DNA of 60,043 nucleotides from contig DASYAE010000073.1 of NCBI GenBank assembly GCA_036501535.1, positions 1 to 60,043 on the forward strand, given 5' to 3'. This stretch comes from DASYAE01 sp036501535. Lineage in GTDB: Bacteria > Actinomycetota > Actinomycetes > Streptomycetales > Catenulisporaceae. This document shows, in pieces, positions 44,345 to 52,716 of this stretch. The first letter of the stretch is position 1. Each line of letters starts with the position of its first letter. A program made the translations under genes and the position numbers. The notes below the pieces were generated by a model that did not search any database, was not told where the DNA came from, and was given only the letters and a program-made list of their open reading frames with translations.

Positions 44345-45121
44345 TCAGGCGTCGCGCAGAACCAGCGCGAGCCCGCCGCATCCCAGCGAGCCGACGGCCC
44401 ACAGCGCGAGCACGCCGAGCCCGGCCCAGGGGCTGATCGGCAGGCCGCCGGTGTTGACCGTGGCCTGGATCTCCAGCCCCGCGGTCATCGGGCCGATCTG
44501 CTCCAGGTGCCGGTGCCAGGACTGGTTCTGCACCATTCCCACGACGAGCGGGAAGAGGTAGAGCAGGCCGAGCACCGCCCCGATCGCCACGGCCGGCTCG
44601 CGCAGCGCCGCGGCGATCCCGAGGCTGAGCAGGGCGACCAAGGCGAGGTAGAGCGCTGACCCGATCGCTGCGCGCAGCGTGGGGCCGTCGGCCGGAGTGA
44701 GCGCCGAAAAGCCGTGTGCCGCCGTGAAACCGTTGGCCAGCAACAGGATCCGCCCGGCCAGCAGCGCGCCGGCGACCCCCGCGGCGCCGACCGCCAGGGT
44801 CAGGCCGCCGGTCACGATGGCCTTGGCGCCCAGGACGGTCCAGCGGCGCGGCATCGCGGTGAGCGTGACCCGGATCATGCCGGAGCTGTACTCGCCGCCG
44901 ACCGCCTGCACCGCGAACACGGCGACCATCGCCTGGCTCAGCTCGATCCCGGTGAGGCTGAGCCTGGTCAGGTCAGTACTGGTGCCCGGCCCGCCGTACC
45001 GCACCGTCGCGGTCACCACGGCGCCGAGGCCGACGGTCAGCGCGAGGATCCCGAGCAGTATCCAGACTGTGCCGGGCAGCGTGCGCAGCTTCGTCCACTC
45101 CGCGTGCAGCGCCTCGCTCAT
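44345..45121 (-). CDS. ABC-2 family transporter permease
   Basis: A 258-residue permease with six hydrophobic segments (for example TVWILLGILALTVGLGAVVT). It opens with ALHAEWTKLRTLPGT, the standard coupling-helix start of this family, and has GGEYSSGMIRVTLTAMPRR. It overlaps the larger permease by ATGA and ends the three-gene operon. It probably pairs with that permease as a heterodimer served by the ATPase at 46665-47615. Confidence 0.85.
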   Translation of the reverse strand: MSEALHAEWTKLRTLPGTVWILLGILALTVGLGAVVTATVRYGGPGTSTDLTRLSLTGIELSQAMVAVFAVQAVGGEYSSGMIRVTLTAMPRRWTVLGAKAIVTGGLTLAVGAAGVAGALLAGRILLLANGFTAAHGFSALTPADGPTLRAAIGSALYLALVALLSLGIAAALREPAVAIGAVLGLLYLFPLVVGMVQNQSWHRHLEQIGPMTAGLEIQATVNTGGLPISPWAGLGVLALWAVGSLGCGGLALVLRDA

Positions 45122-46668
45122 GCGTCCCGCCGGCGCAGGACGAGCAGGGCCGCGCCCAGAGCGACCGCGGTGTACGCGCAGAGCACGGCGAATCCGGACC
45201 ACGGCGCGAGCGGGTAGAACCCGTCCGTGGGCGTGTAGACGTTCGTCAGCTGGGCGAACCGGGGGATCGTCTGCTGGATCGCGAAGCCCGCGGCCGGCGT
45301 GAGCCGCAGCAGCCAGTCGGACGGCCCCGGAGTCAGCACCGAGGTCGTCGCCAGGAAATAGGGCATGATCACCAGGATGATGACCGTGGTGATCACGGCG
45401 GTGCTCCGGCGCATCAGCGTGGCCAGCGCCAGGGTGAAGACGGCGACGACGGCGAGCAGTGCCGCGGTGCCGAGGACCACCCGCGCCTCGGTCAGCGCGC
45501 CGACCGGATAGAAGGCGTCCGGGGACCACAGCCGGTTGAAGACGGGGACTGACACGGCGGCCGCGACCAGCCCGACGGCGAACGAGACCGCGCCGACCAC
45601 GACGGCCTTCGCCGCGAGCACCCGTCCGCGCCGCGGACTGGCCGCCAGCGTCGTGCGCAGCAGGCCTCTGCGGTACTCCGTGGTCATGAACATCGCCGCG
45701 ATCACGATCAGCGCGATCAGCCCGGCGAACGCGCCCGAGAGGGCCAGCCGGGCGGTGTCGTCGTCCGGGACGTCCGGCGTGATGTCGCCGTTGCCTCCCT
45801 GCACGGTGAAGCCGCTGCCGGTCTGCTGGTACTGCCCGTCGGCGCCGCCGATCGCGTCGCCGTTCCAGGCGTCGCCGGACCACCCTCCGCCGAGCGCGAG
45901 GTTGTCGAACTGCGCGGTGGCGAGGCTGTTGAAGGAGTCCGAGTTCAGTCCGCCGAAGACGTACTGGTTGTCGTTGTAGCCCGGCGAGGTGGCGAACAGG
46001 CCGACCTGGACAGTCGAGGCCAGCCCGGTCAGGTCCGCCGTGCCGATCTCGGTCCAGTGCGTCCCGTCGGCCGAGTCGTAGCCGGTCAGCGTCGTGCCGG
46101 AGCGCACCAGCCGCAGCCATGCCGGGGACGCGGAGGAGGCGGCGCCCAGGTTGCCCGCGACATCGTGTTCGTAGTTGTACTGCATCCGCACGCCGTTGCC
46201 GACGGTCGCCATGACCGCCGCGTACTGCGACCCGAGCGTGGTGCTCTGTTTCACGATGATCCCGGCCTTGGCCCAGGGCACGCTCGCTCCGGCCGGCGGT
46301 GCCCCGCCCTGGCCCTGGGGATCGGGCTGGATCGCGTCGGTCAGCGAGGAGATCCGCGCGGTGATGCTGCCGTCGCCGTCGAGCGTTTGGTGGACGAAGT
46401 AGAAGGAATCCGTCACCGATACGCCGTATGGCCCAATCGGATCGCTCGGCCCGCGCTGGCATTTGCCGTTGACGCAGTTGGCGCCCTTGCCGCCGGTCGC
46501 GGCCGAGATGGAGATCAGCGCCATGACCGCGACCGCGACGGCCGCGGCGACGACCCAGCCGCGCACGGTCCGGAACTTGGTCCACTCGGCGTGCAGCAGC
46601 TGCACGAATCCGTCGTTTCCGAGCTTGAGATCGGAGCGGTAGGGCGGAGGCACGGTCGCGGTCGTCAT
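45118..46668 (-). CDS. ABC-2 permease with a large extracellular lectin-like domain
   Basis: A 516-residue permease. It starts like its partner (LLHAEWTKFRTVRGWVVAAA) with transmembrane helix 1 at about 37-57. About 250 extracellular residues (58-305) come before helix 2 (308-330) and the remaining helices. The insert has C65 and C70 and beta-rich strings such as PWAKAGIIVKQSTTLGSQYA, WLRLVRSGTTLTGYDSADGT and STVQVGLFATSPG. These are typical of DUF1349/concanavalin-type sandwiches seen in carbohydrate-binding proteins. It overlaps the ATPase gene and the second permease gene by ATGA on both sides. The insert may sense a ligand or bind wall glycans. Confidence 0.82.
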   Translation of the reverse strand: MTTATVPPPYRSDLKLGNDGFVQLLHAEWTKFRTVRGWVVAAAVAVAVMALISISAATGGKGANCVNGKCQRGPSDPIGPYGVSVTDSFYFVHQTLDGDGSITARISSLTDAIQPDPQGQGGAPPAGASVPWAKAGIIVKQSTTLGSQYAAVMATVGNGVRMQYNYEHDVAGNLGAASSASPAWLRLVRSGTTLTGYDSADGTHWTEIGTADLTGLASTVQVGLFATSPGYNDNQYVFGGLNSDSFNSLATAQFDNLALGGGWSGDAWNGDAIGGADGQYQQTGSGFTVQGGNGDITPDVPDDDTARLALSGAFAGLIALIVIAAMFMTTEYRRGLLRTTLAASPRRGRVLAAKAVVVGAVSFAVGLVAAAVSVPVFNRLWSPDAFYPVGALTEARVVLGTAALLAVVAVFTLALATLMRRSTAVITTVIILVIMPYFLATTSVLTPGPSDWLLRLTPAAGFAIQQTIPRFAQLTNVYTPTDGFYPLAPWSGFAVLCAYTAVALGAALLVLRRRDA

Positions 46669-47615
46669 CGGGCCACCTCGCCGTCGGTGCGCACGAACCC
46701 CGATTCGGCGGCCCGGAACTCGACCGAGTCCCGGGTCAGTTCCATATAGGCCTCTTCCAGCGTCGCCCGATGCGCCGACACCTCCGAGAACGGCACGCCG
46801 CCCTCGCTGAGCAACGCCATGATCCGTTCGGAGGACGGCCCGGTGACGGTCAGCGTGTCGGGACCGGTCACCGCGACCGTCGCCCCCGCGTTGGCCAGCA
46901 CGGTCATCGCCTCCGACCGCGCCGTGGTGCGCAGCGCGACCCGGCCGCCTGAGGCCGCGTCGATCAACTCGGAGACGCCGGTGTCCGCGACGAGCCGGCC
47001 GCGGCCGATGACCACCAGGTGCGTCGCGGTGCCCTGCAACTCGCCCATCAGATGGCTGGAGACCAGTACAGCTCGGCCCTGGGCGGCCAGCGAGCGCAGG
47101 AATCCGCGCATCCACACGATGCCCTCCGGATCCAGGCCGTTGAACGGCTCGTCGAGCATCAGGACCGGCGGATCGGCCAGCATCGCCGCCGCCAGGCCGA
47201 GCCGCTGTCGCATGCCCAGCGAGTAGCCTCCCGCCCGCCGCCGGGCCACCCGCTCCAGGCCGGAGGTCTCCAGGATCTCGTCGACCCGCCCGGCCGACAG
47301 CCCCTGCGAGTGCGCGAGCCACAACAGGTGGTTGCGCGCGGACCGGCTCGGCTGCAGCGCGGCGGGATCCAGCAGCGAGCCCACGTGGCTGAGCGGATGC
47401 CGCAGGCTGCGATACGGCTTGCCGCCGATCAGGGCGGTGCCCGCGTCGACCGAGTCGAGGCCGAGGACCACCCGCATCGTGGTGGACTTCCCGGCGCCGT
47501 TCGGACCGACGAATCCGGTGACGCTCCCCGGCTTGACCGTGAACGATAGGTCGTCCAGCGCGACCGTCGGCCCGAATCGTTTGCGCAGGCCGTTGACTTC
47601 GATGGTTGCTTCCAC
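46665..47615 (-). CDS. ABC-2 type transporter ATP-binding protein
   Basis: From GTG 47615 the protein has 316 residues. It has Walker A GFVGPNGAGKST, the signature YSLGMRQRL, Walker B PPVLMLDEPFNGLDPEG, and switch His VSSHLMGEL. The C-terminal part is a regulatory extension of the drug-exporter class. TACCGT lies 7 nt before GTG 47615 (47623-47628, minus strand), so the operon is likely transcribed without a leader. It is divergent from the two-component genes at 47783, which probably control it. Confidence 0.9.
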   Translation of the reverse strand: MEATIEVNGLRKRFGPTVALDDLSFTVKPGSVTGFVGPNGAGKSTTMRVVLGLDSVDAGTALIGGKPYRSLRHPLSHVGSLLDPAALQPSRSARNHLLWLAHSQGLSAGRVDEILETSGLERVARRRAGGYSLGMRQRLGLAAAMLADPPVLMLDEPFNGLDPEGIVWMRGFLRSLAAQGRAVLVSSHLMGELQGTATHLVVIGRGRLVADTGVSELIDAASGGRVALRTTARSEAMTVLANAGATVAVTGPDTLTVTGPSSERIMALLSEGGVPFSEVSAHRATLEEAYMELTRDSVEFRAAESGFVRTDGEVAR

Positions 47616-47782
47616 GCAGCACACGGTAAGAAATGCGGGCCGCAATAGTCGTCACCCGCACGAGCCATGTTCGCCATCGCTGGCGTGAGGGGTGCCTGCC
47701 GTCGGGCGTCCCTCACACGAGGTACGCCGGTATCCCTGGCCAGAGGGACGCCGCCACGCCGACCAGCGGCGACAATGGAGCC

Positions 47783-49015
47783 GTGAGCAGCCGAACGGGC
47801 GCCGGACGCAGATGGGCCGAGAAGGCGCGGCTGCGCGTGTCCGTTTCGGATGCGTACGCCGCGGCCGGCGCGGTCCTCACTGTCGCCGCGGTGGTCGAAG
47901 TGCTCGCGCGGCTCGGTGCCAGCCGGTCGAGCAGCCAATACCCGCTGAACGGCTGGGGGCTTCTCCTGCTCGCGCTGTTCACCACGGTGCCGCTGATGCT
48001 CCTGCGTCCGACGGGGGCGGCGCTGGCAATATGCGCGGCGAGTGTCCTTTCACTCGTCGGATTCGGCACGCTGACCGTCGCCGGCCTCGTGGCGCAGGTC
48101 GTCGCGATCCATCAGCTCGGCTTTACCTCGGCTGGCAGCGATGGCCGCGGCGTCGGCGCGCGGCGCGGCGGGCAGCTGCTCGCGGTGGCTCTCGCGCTGC
48201 CGTTCGTGATGCTGGCACTCGCCGGTTCACGCCCCGCGAGTTCCGAGGCGCAGTTCCTGACCGCACTCTCGGCAGTGCTATGCCCCGCGGCTGCACCAGG
48301 AGCGATCGCGCAACAGGCACGCCGTGAAGCGCGCGAGAACGGTGCCGCACGCGAGGTCATCGCCAGCACGCTGGTGGAGCACACCGCCCGCGGCGAGCGC
48401 GCCCGCATCGCCCGCGAACTGCACGACGTCGTCGCGCACCACATCTCGATGGTCTCCGTACAAGCCGAGGCGGCCCGGCTGACCACTCCCGACATGCCGC
48501 CGGCCGGTGCGCAGCGCCTCTCCGCGATCGGCGACACGGCACGCGCCGCACTGACCGAGATGCGCAGGCTGCTCGGCGTGCTGCGTGAGGACACGGAATC
48601 CGGTGGGGCCGAGCGTCAGCCGCAGCCAGGCCTCAAGCAGCTCAACGATCTGCTTGATGAGGCTCGGGACGCGACAGGCGCCGGCACGCGCCTAATCCTC
48701 AGCGGTCCGCTGGTCACCCTCGACCCAGGAGTCGAACTCGCTGCATATCGCATAGCGCAGGAAGCACTCACCAACGCGCGGCGCCATGCGCCCGGCGCGG
48801 CCGTCGACGTCGAGCTGCATTACACCGATGACGCGCTACGCATTCGCATCCGCGATAACGGCCCCGGCCCACCTGTTGCGTCGTCACCTGGCAGCCATGG
48901 CCTGGCCGGGATGCGCGAACGCGCCGCAGCCGTCGGGGGCGAGCTGCGTGCTGGCCCGACCGCGTTCGGCGGCTTCCTGGTCGAGGCCACGCTTCCCGCC
49001 AAGACAGGAGACTGA
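47783..49015 (+). CDS. NarL-type sensor histidine kinase
   Basis: A 410-residue kinase with about five N-terminal membrane helices and no large sensor domain. The phosphoacceptor box of the HisKA_3 class is ERARIARELHDVVAHHISMV, and the ATPase has AYRIAQEALTNARRHA and IRDNGPGPP then GLAGMRERAAAVGG. GTG 47783 is favoured over longer frames. GACAAT lies 6 nt upstream. The gap to its response regulator is 2 bp. Kinases of this type next to an ABC-2 operon usually respond to envelope stress or antibiotics; here the transporter with the lectin-like domain may help the sensing. Confidence 0.9.
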   Translation: MSSRTGAGRRWAEKARLRVSVSDAYAAAGAVLTVAAVVEVLARLGASRSSSQYPLNGWGLLLLALFTTVPLMLLRPTGAALAICAASVLSLVGFGTLTVAGLVAQVVAIHQLGFTSAGSDGRGVGARRGGQLLAVALALPFVMLALAGSRPASSEAQFLTALSAVLCPAAAPGAIAQQARREARENGAAREVIASTLVEHTARGERARIARELHDVVAHHISMVSVQAEAARLTTPDMPPAGAQRLSAIGDTARAALTEMRRLLGVLREDTESGGAERQPQPGLKQLNDLLDEARDATGAGTRLILSGPLVTLDPGVELAAYRIAQEALTNARRHAPGAAVDVELHYTDDALRIRIRDNGPGPPVASSPGSHGLAGMRERAAAVGGELRAGPTAFGGFLVEATLPAKTGD

Positions 49016-49017
49016 AA

Positions 49018-49734
49018 GTGACGGCGAACGGCCAGGACGCGCCAGCCGCGGCGGTGCGCATCGTCGTCGCCGACGACCACCAGGTCGTGCGCGACGGCTT
49101 CGCCGGCCTGCTAGAGACCCAGCCGGACTTCACCGTCGTCGGCACCGCCTCCGAGGGCGCGGAGGCAGTGCGGATCTGCCGCGAGACCAAGCCGGACGTC
49201 GTGCTCATGGACGTGCGCATGCCGGTGATGGACGGTATCGAGGCGACCCGTCGGCTGATCGGCCCCGGCACCCCCGCGGGCGAGCCGCGCATCCTCATCC
49301 TCACCACATTCGACCTCGACGAATACGTGTACGACGCACTGCGCGCAGGCGCCAGCGGCTTCCTGCTCAAGGACGTCACCGCCGAACGCCTCTTCGACGC
49401 GGTCCGCGTCGTCGCCGCCGGCGAGGCGCTGCTCGCGCCGACCGTCACCCGGCGCCTTATCAGCGAGTTCGCCCAACAGCGGCCGAAGGCTGAGGCGACT
49501 GCGCAGCCCGCGCCGATGCTTACCGGCCTGACGCCGCGTGAGACGCAAGTCCTGCGCCTGATGGCCGAGGGCTTGTCCAATCCGGAGATCGCCCGTCGTC
49601 TCGTGGTCACCGAGGAGACGGTGAAGACGCACGTGAGCCGCATCCTCAGCAAGCTCGGCCTGCGCGACCGGACCCAGGCGGTCGTCGCCGCCTACGAATC
49701 GGGCTTGGTCGTCCCTCGCACCCAAAGCAGATAA
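49018..49734 (+). CDS. NarL/FixJ-family response regulator
   Basis: A 238-residue regulator with a receiver domain (RIVVADDHQVVRDGF acidic pair, acceptor Asp in VVLMDVRMPVMDGIEA, Lys in GFLLKDVTAE). A LuxR-type HTH follows (LTPRETQVLRLMAEGLSNPE, then TVKTHVSRILSKLGL). All phosphorylation residues are present. GTG 49018 has GGAG 7 nt upstream. It forms an operon with the kinase and likely regulates the divergent ABC genes. Confidence 0.93.
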   Translation: MTANGQDAPAAAVRIVVADDHQVVRDGFAGLLETQPDFTVVGTASEGAEAVRICRETKPDVVLMDVRMPVMDGIEATRRLIGPGTPAGEPRILILTTFDLDEYVYDALRAGASGFLLKDVTAERLFDAVRVVAAGEALLAPTVTRRLISEFAQQRPKAEATAQPAPMLTGLTPRETQVLRLMAEGLSNPEIARRLVVTEETVKTHVSRILSKLGLRDRTQAVVAAYESGLVVPRTQSR

Positions 49735-49827
49735 CAGACGCAGGGCAGATAAGGCCGGTGAAGCCGATTCCGGTCCAGATGGCAACCGCGCACACTGAAT
49801 GTCGCCGCACTGTGGCAGCCTGCGTTC

Positions 49828-50166
49828 ATGCCATCAGAACTGCTTCTCCACGCCGGCCGCCATTACGCCGTGCAGTTCACCTACGCAGTCCCCGACGACG
49901 CCTGGTACGTGGAGCTGAGCGAGGCAATAACCGTGCCCGAGCCCCGGGCCGGCACCCCAGGCACCGAGTCGCACCTACCCGGCGCCGCCTTCCTAACCGC
50001 GATCGTCCCCGACGAGCATCCCGAACGCGAGCCGACGATCACCATCCTCAGCACGCCCGAGCGCCTGGTGCCTTACGCAGTCATGCATTGGTTCATGCAG
50101 CACGTCGCCGATGAAGTGGCGCGCAGCCGCGCCGCGAAGGGCCGCCGCCGCAGCGCGAAGACCTGA
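49828..50166 (+). CDS. Hypothetical protein, 112 residues
   Basis: A small soluble protein with beta-strand stretches (HYAVQFTYAVPDDAWYVELS, PTITILSTPERLVPYAVMHW) and a basic C-terminal helix (ARSRAAKGRRRSAKT). Codon bias is normal. No motif that I recognise. It lies 93 bp after the response regulator and may be co-transcribed or independent. Confidence 0.55.
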   Translation: MPSELLLHAGRHYAVQFTYAVPDDAWYVELSEAITVPEPRAGTPGTESHLPGAAFLTAIVPDEHPEREPTITILSTPERLVPYAVMHWFMQHVADEVARSRAAKGRRRSAKT

Positions 50167-50234
50167 ACTCCGGACCGGAATTGCGGGTCAGACCGACACC
50201 GGCGGGTATCGGCCTGACCCGGCAGCCGCGGCGG

Positions 50235-50714
50235 CTACCCCTTGTCTTCCAGCCCCGGAGGCGGCGGCTTGATCGTGACGGCGACGGCCATCCAGAAGCC
50301 GGCCGAGCCGAGCACCATCGTCAGCGCGGACAGGCCCTTCTCGTCATAGTGCTTCGACGCCTCGGCGAACAGCTCCTCGGGGACCCGCTCCTGCCCGCGC
50401 GCGCCCGGCTGGAACACGGCCTCGGTCAGCGCCAGCGCGGCCCGCTCGGCGTCGGTGAAGTAGGGCGCGTCCCACCAGGTGGCCACGCTGCCGACCTTGT
50501 CCTCGGACACCCCGGCCCGGCGCAGCGCCGTCGAGTGCCGGATCTCCTGGTACGTGCTGCCGAAGATCTGGCCGGCGCGCAGGTACATCAGGGCGGTCGT
50601 GTCCGACGGCAGCGCATCGCTCGTGGTGGCTTTGACCAGCGCGCCGGCCACCTCCCGGATCTCGGGTATGATCGTGTTGATATCGGGTATCCGCGGTCTC
50701 ACGGCGTCCTCCAT
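50235..50714 (-). CDS. Carboxymuconolactone decarboxylase-family protein without peroxidatic cysteines
   Basis: A 159-residue helical protein of the AhpD/CMD superfamily (ALMYLRAGQIFGSTYQEIRH, then LTEAVFQPGARGQ). In active members the pattern is G-C-x-x-C-x-x-x-H. Here both Cys are replaced (G-S-T-Y-Q-E-I-R-H), leaving only the His. It follows an ECF41 sigma factor gene, and CMD proteins are the classical genomic partners of ECF41. Redox activity is therefore unlikely; a ligand-sensing role is possible. Confidence 0.78.
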   Translation of the reverse strand: MEDAVRPRIPDINTIIPEIREVAGALVKATTSDALPSDTTALMYLRAGQIFGSTYQEIRHSTALRRAGVSEDKVGSVATWWDAPYFTDAERAALALTEAVFQPGARGQERVPEELFAEASKHYDEKGLSALTMVLGSAGFWMAVAVTIKPPPPGLEDKG

Positions 50715-50771
50715 GCTTGTCGGAATCGGCCTCGAACCCTGTGACGTCCATCCCGGTGTTCGGGGCCGGCC

Positions 50772-51719
50772 TCACTCCTGTGAGCCGTCGCCGCCCGGCG
50801 ATGTGACAGCCGGGGCCGGAGCAGGCGCGACCGGCTCGGCGAAGACGGCGTCGGCGATGCGGCGGACGCGGCCGGGCTCCCCGACGCCCTCGATCGTCAC
50901 GATCCGGTCGCCCTCGACGGTGAAGACCAGGACTGCGAACGGCTGCCCGTCGATCGTGATCATCGCGGCCGGCGCGCCGCCGACCACCACGGAGTGCAGC
51001 CGGGCGCCGTGCGGGCCGTGCGCCGACCTGGCCACCGCGGGCGCGCCGCGGACCACGGTCGGCGGCCGGCCCGGCCCGAAGTCGCTGACCAGCACGACGT
51101 CGGGATCCAGGATCCGGACCAGCTCGGCGAAGTCGCCGGCCCGCGCGGCCGCGTGGAAGGCCTCGACGACCCGGCGCTGCCGGGCCAGGTCCGGGTCCGG
51201 CGGCGGGACCTGCGCGCCGTTCACCCGCCGGCGCGCCCGGCTGGCCAGCTGCCGCGCGGCGGCCGGGGTGCGGTCCACGATGCCGGCGATCTCCTCGAAC
51301 GGCAGCCCGAACATGTCGTGCAGCACGAACGCCAGCCGCTCGGCCGGGTTGAGCCGGTCGAGCACCACCCGCAGCGCCGGGCCCATCGCGTCGGCCAGCA
51401 CCGTCTCGTGCTCGGGGCCGGGTTCGGCGTCCGGGACAAGCAGCATGTCGGGCAGGTGCTCGGCGAACGAGTCCTCGCGGCGGCTGCGCCGGGAGCGCAG
51501 CACGTGCAGGCACTCCCGCGAGACGACCGTGGTCAGCCATCCGCCGAGATTCTCGATCCCGCCGGCATCCGACCGGCTCAGCCGCAGCCAGGTGTCCTGC
51601 ACAGCGTCGTCGGCCTCTGCCATCGAGCCGAGCATCCGGTAGGCCACCATCAGCAGCCGGGGACGATGCTGCTCGAAGCTCTCGGCCAGCCGCTCGGTCT
51701 CCTGCATCAGCCACACCAT
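50772..51719 (-). CDS. ECF41-type RNA polymerase sigma factor with SnoaL-like C-terminal domain
   Basis: A 315-residue sigma factor. Region 2 has RPRLLMVAYRMLGSMAEADD then AVQDTWLRL, and region 4 has LNPAERLAFVLHDMFGLPFE. The NTF2/SnoaL-like extension (about 185-290) is the hallmark of ECF41, where it replaces an anti-sigma factor. The DGGGK-like motif appears as SDFGPGRPP and the late NPDKL-like motif as GEPGRV, so both are altered. The start is ATG 51719; GTG 51716 and ATG 51707 are close alternatives. A TGTCACA heptamer lies upstream. Confidence 0.88.
   Translation of the reverse strand: MVWLMQETERLAESFEQHRPRLLMVAYRMLGSMAEADDAVQDTWLRLSRSDAGGIENLGGWLTTVVSRECLHVLRSRRSRREDSFAEHLPDMLLVPDAEPGPEHETVLADAMGPALRVVLDRLNPAERLAFVLHDMFGLPFEEIAGIVDRTPAAARQLASRARRRVNGAQVPPPDPDLARQRRVVEAFHAAARAGDFAELVRILDPDVVLVSDFGPGRPPTVVRGAPAVARSAHGPHGARLHSVVVGGAPAAMITIDGQPFAVLVFTVEGDRIVTIEGVGEPGRVRRIADAVFAEPVAPAPAPAVTSPGGDGSQE
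50802..50808 (-). promoter_or_regulatory. Second ECF41-type -35 motif, ahead of the CMD gene
   Basis: A second perfect TGTCACA lies on the minus strand inside the 3' end of the sigma gene, about 88 nt before the CMD start. The tetramer at the expected -10 distance (GCTC) is a poor match, so activity is uncertain. Confidence 0.35.
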
Positions 51720-51763
51720 CCCTCGCGAAGGTCCACGAGATATGAACCCGCAGACGCGCCGAA

Positions 51764-51770
51764 TGTGACA
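51764..51770 (-). promoter_or_regulatory. ECF41-type -35 motif ahead of the sigma gene
   Basis: TGTCACA on the minus strand is the -35 heptamer that I recall for ECF41 promoters (TGTCACA-N16-CGTC). Sixteen bases downstream the tetramer is GTTC, a partial match. It is 45 nt before the sigma start, so autoregulation is plausible. Confidence 0.5.
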
Positions 51771-51778
51771 GCGTCGCT

Positions 51779-51826
51779 CGATCAGCCCATCCGATCAGCC
51801 CATCCGATCAGCCCGTCCGATCAGCG
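51779..51826. repeat. 13-bp tandem repeat, about 3.6 copies
   Basis: CGATCAGCCCATC is repeated at 51779, 51792 and 51805 (the third with one change), with a partial fourth copy at 51818. The array covers the stop codon of the TetR gene and the space before the ECF41 promoter. It is probably slippage-prone; no function is evident. Confidence 0.8.
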
Positions 51827-52603
51827 CCGATGTCGCCGGCTGTCGATGAGGATCCCGATGCCGTCGAGCACTCGCTGCAGCCCGAACTCGAAGGAGCGGG
51901 CCGGATCGTGCGCGGCGCCGTATTCCGCGCCGGCGGCCGACCCGACCCGGATGGCCACCGGATAGCGATCGGGGTCGACGACCCGGCCGAGCAGCGGCCC
52001 GTAGGCCTCCCACCACTGCTGGTCGGACATACCGGTGCGGGCTTCGGCCTGGGTGGCCTCGACGGCGGTGCGCGCGGCCCCGTGGACGTAGTCGTCGACG
52101 AGGCCGACCACGAGGTCCATCTCGACGTCGTTCAGGCCCAGGCGGTCCACGGTGCGCAGTTCCCGCTCGTATTTCGCGGTCAGGTTCGGGCCGAGCAGCG
52201 GGCGGCTGGTCGCGATCTGCAGCAGCCAGGGGTGGGCCAGGTAGAGCTTCCAGCCTTCGCGAGCCGCGGTTTCGAGCCGGGCGCGCCATCCGGCTTCGGC
52301 GCGTCCGGACCTGGGCGCGGGCTCGGACAGTTCGCCGTAGGCGCGATCGGCGATCAGGTCGAGCAGTTCGGCCTTCCCGGGCACATATCCGTAGAGCGAC
52401 ATGGGAGTGACGTCGAGCTCCTCGGCGACGCGGCGCAGCGAGACGCCGGCCAGCCCCGCCTCGTCGGCGAGCCGAGTCGCCACCTCGGCGATGCGATCGA
52501 TGCTCAGGCGCGGTTTCGGGCCGCGACGGGGCCGCTGCGGTACGCCCCACAGCAGCTCGATGGTGCGCCGCGGATCCCCGCTGCCGCTGTACTGCGCGGC
52601 CAT
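51821..52603 (-). CDS. TetR-family transcriptional regulator
   Basis: A 260-residue repressor. The HTH is IAEVATRLADEAGLAGVSLR then RVAEELDVTPMSLYGYVPGK, and the ligand domain is of the TetR_C class (HPWLLQIATSRPLLGPNL). It is divergent from drrAB with a duplicated operator in between, so it should repress the exporter and itself until a drug-like ligand binds. GGGAGG precedes ATG 52603. Confidence 0.9.
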   Translation of the reverse strand: MAAQYSGSGDPRRTIELLWGVPQRPRRGPKPRLSIDRIAEVATRLADEAGLAGVSLRRVAEELDVTPMSLYGYVPGKAELLDLIADRAYGELSEPAPRSGRAEAGWRARLETAAREGWKLYLAHPWLLQIATSRPLLGPNLTAKYERELRTVDRLGLNDVEMDLVVGLVDDYVHGAARTAVEATQAEARTGMSDQQWWEAYGPLLGRVVDPDRYPVAIRVGSAAGAEYGAAHDPARSFEFGLQRVLDGIGILIDSRRHRR

Positions 52604-52642
52604 GTCGTCGCCTCCCGCCCTGCCTTGTGCTCGTCCGCCTTG

Positions 52643-52698
52643 AAACTCTCTACGACGTATCCTAATCTGGACCCAAAACTCTCTACGCCGTATAAAAT
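52643..52698. promoter_or_regulatory. Duplicated 18-bp operator and divergent promoters of tetR and drrAB
   Basis: AAACTCTCTACGACGTAT (52643-52660) is repeated at 52676-52693 with one mismatch. The copies start 33 bp apart (about three helical turns). The second copy runs straight into TATAAAAT (52691-52698), a strong -10 for drrA. The first is next to TAGGAT on the minus strand, a -10 for tetR. One repressor dimer on each copy would block both promoters. Confidence 0.7.
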
Positions 52699-52716
52699 TA
52701 GGGAGCGAAAGACGAG

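Noticed and set aside
45122..46585. Extension of the small permease frame into the large permease gene
   Set aside because: Sequence is low-complexity Arg/Gly; the ATGA overlap and conserved N-terminus define the start at 45121.
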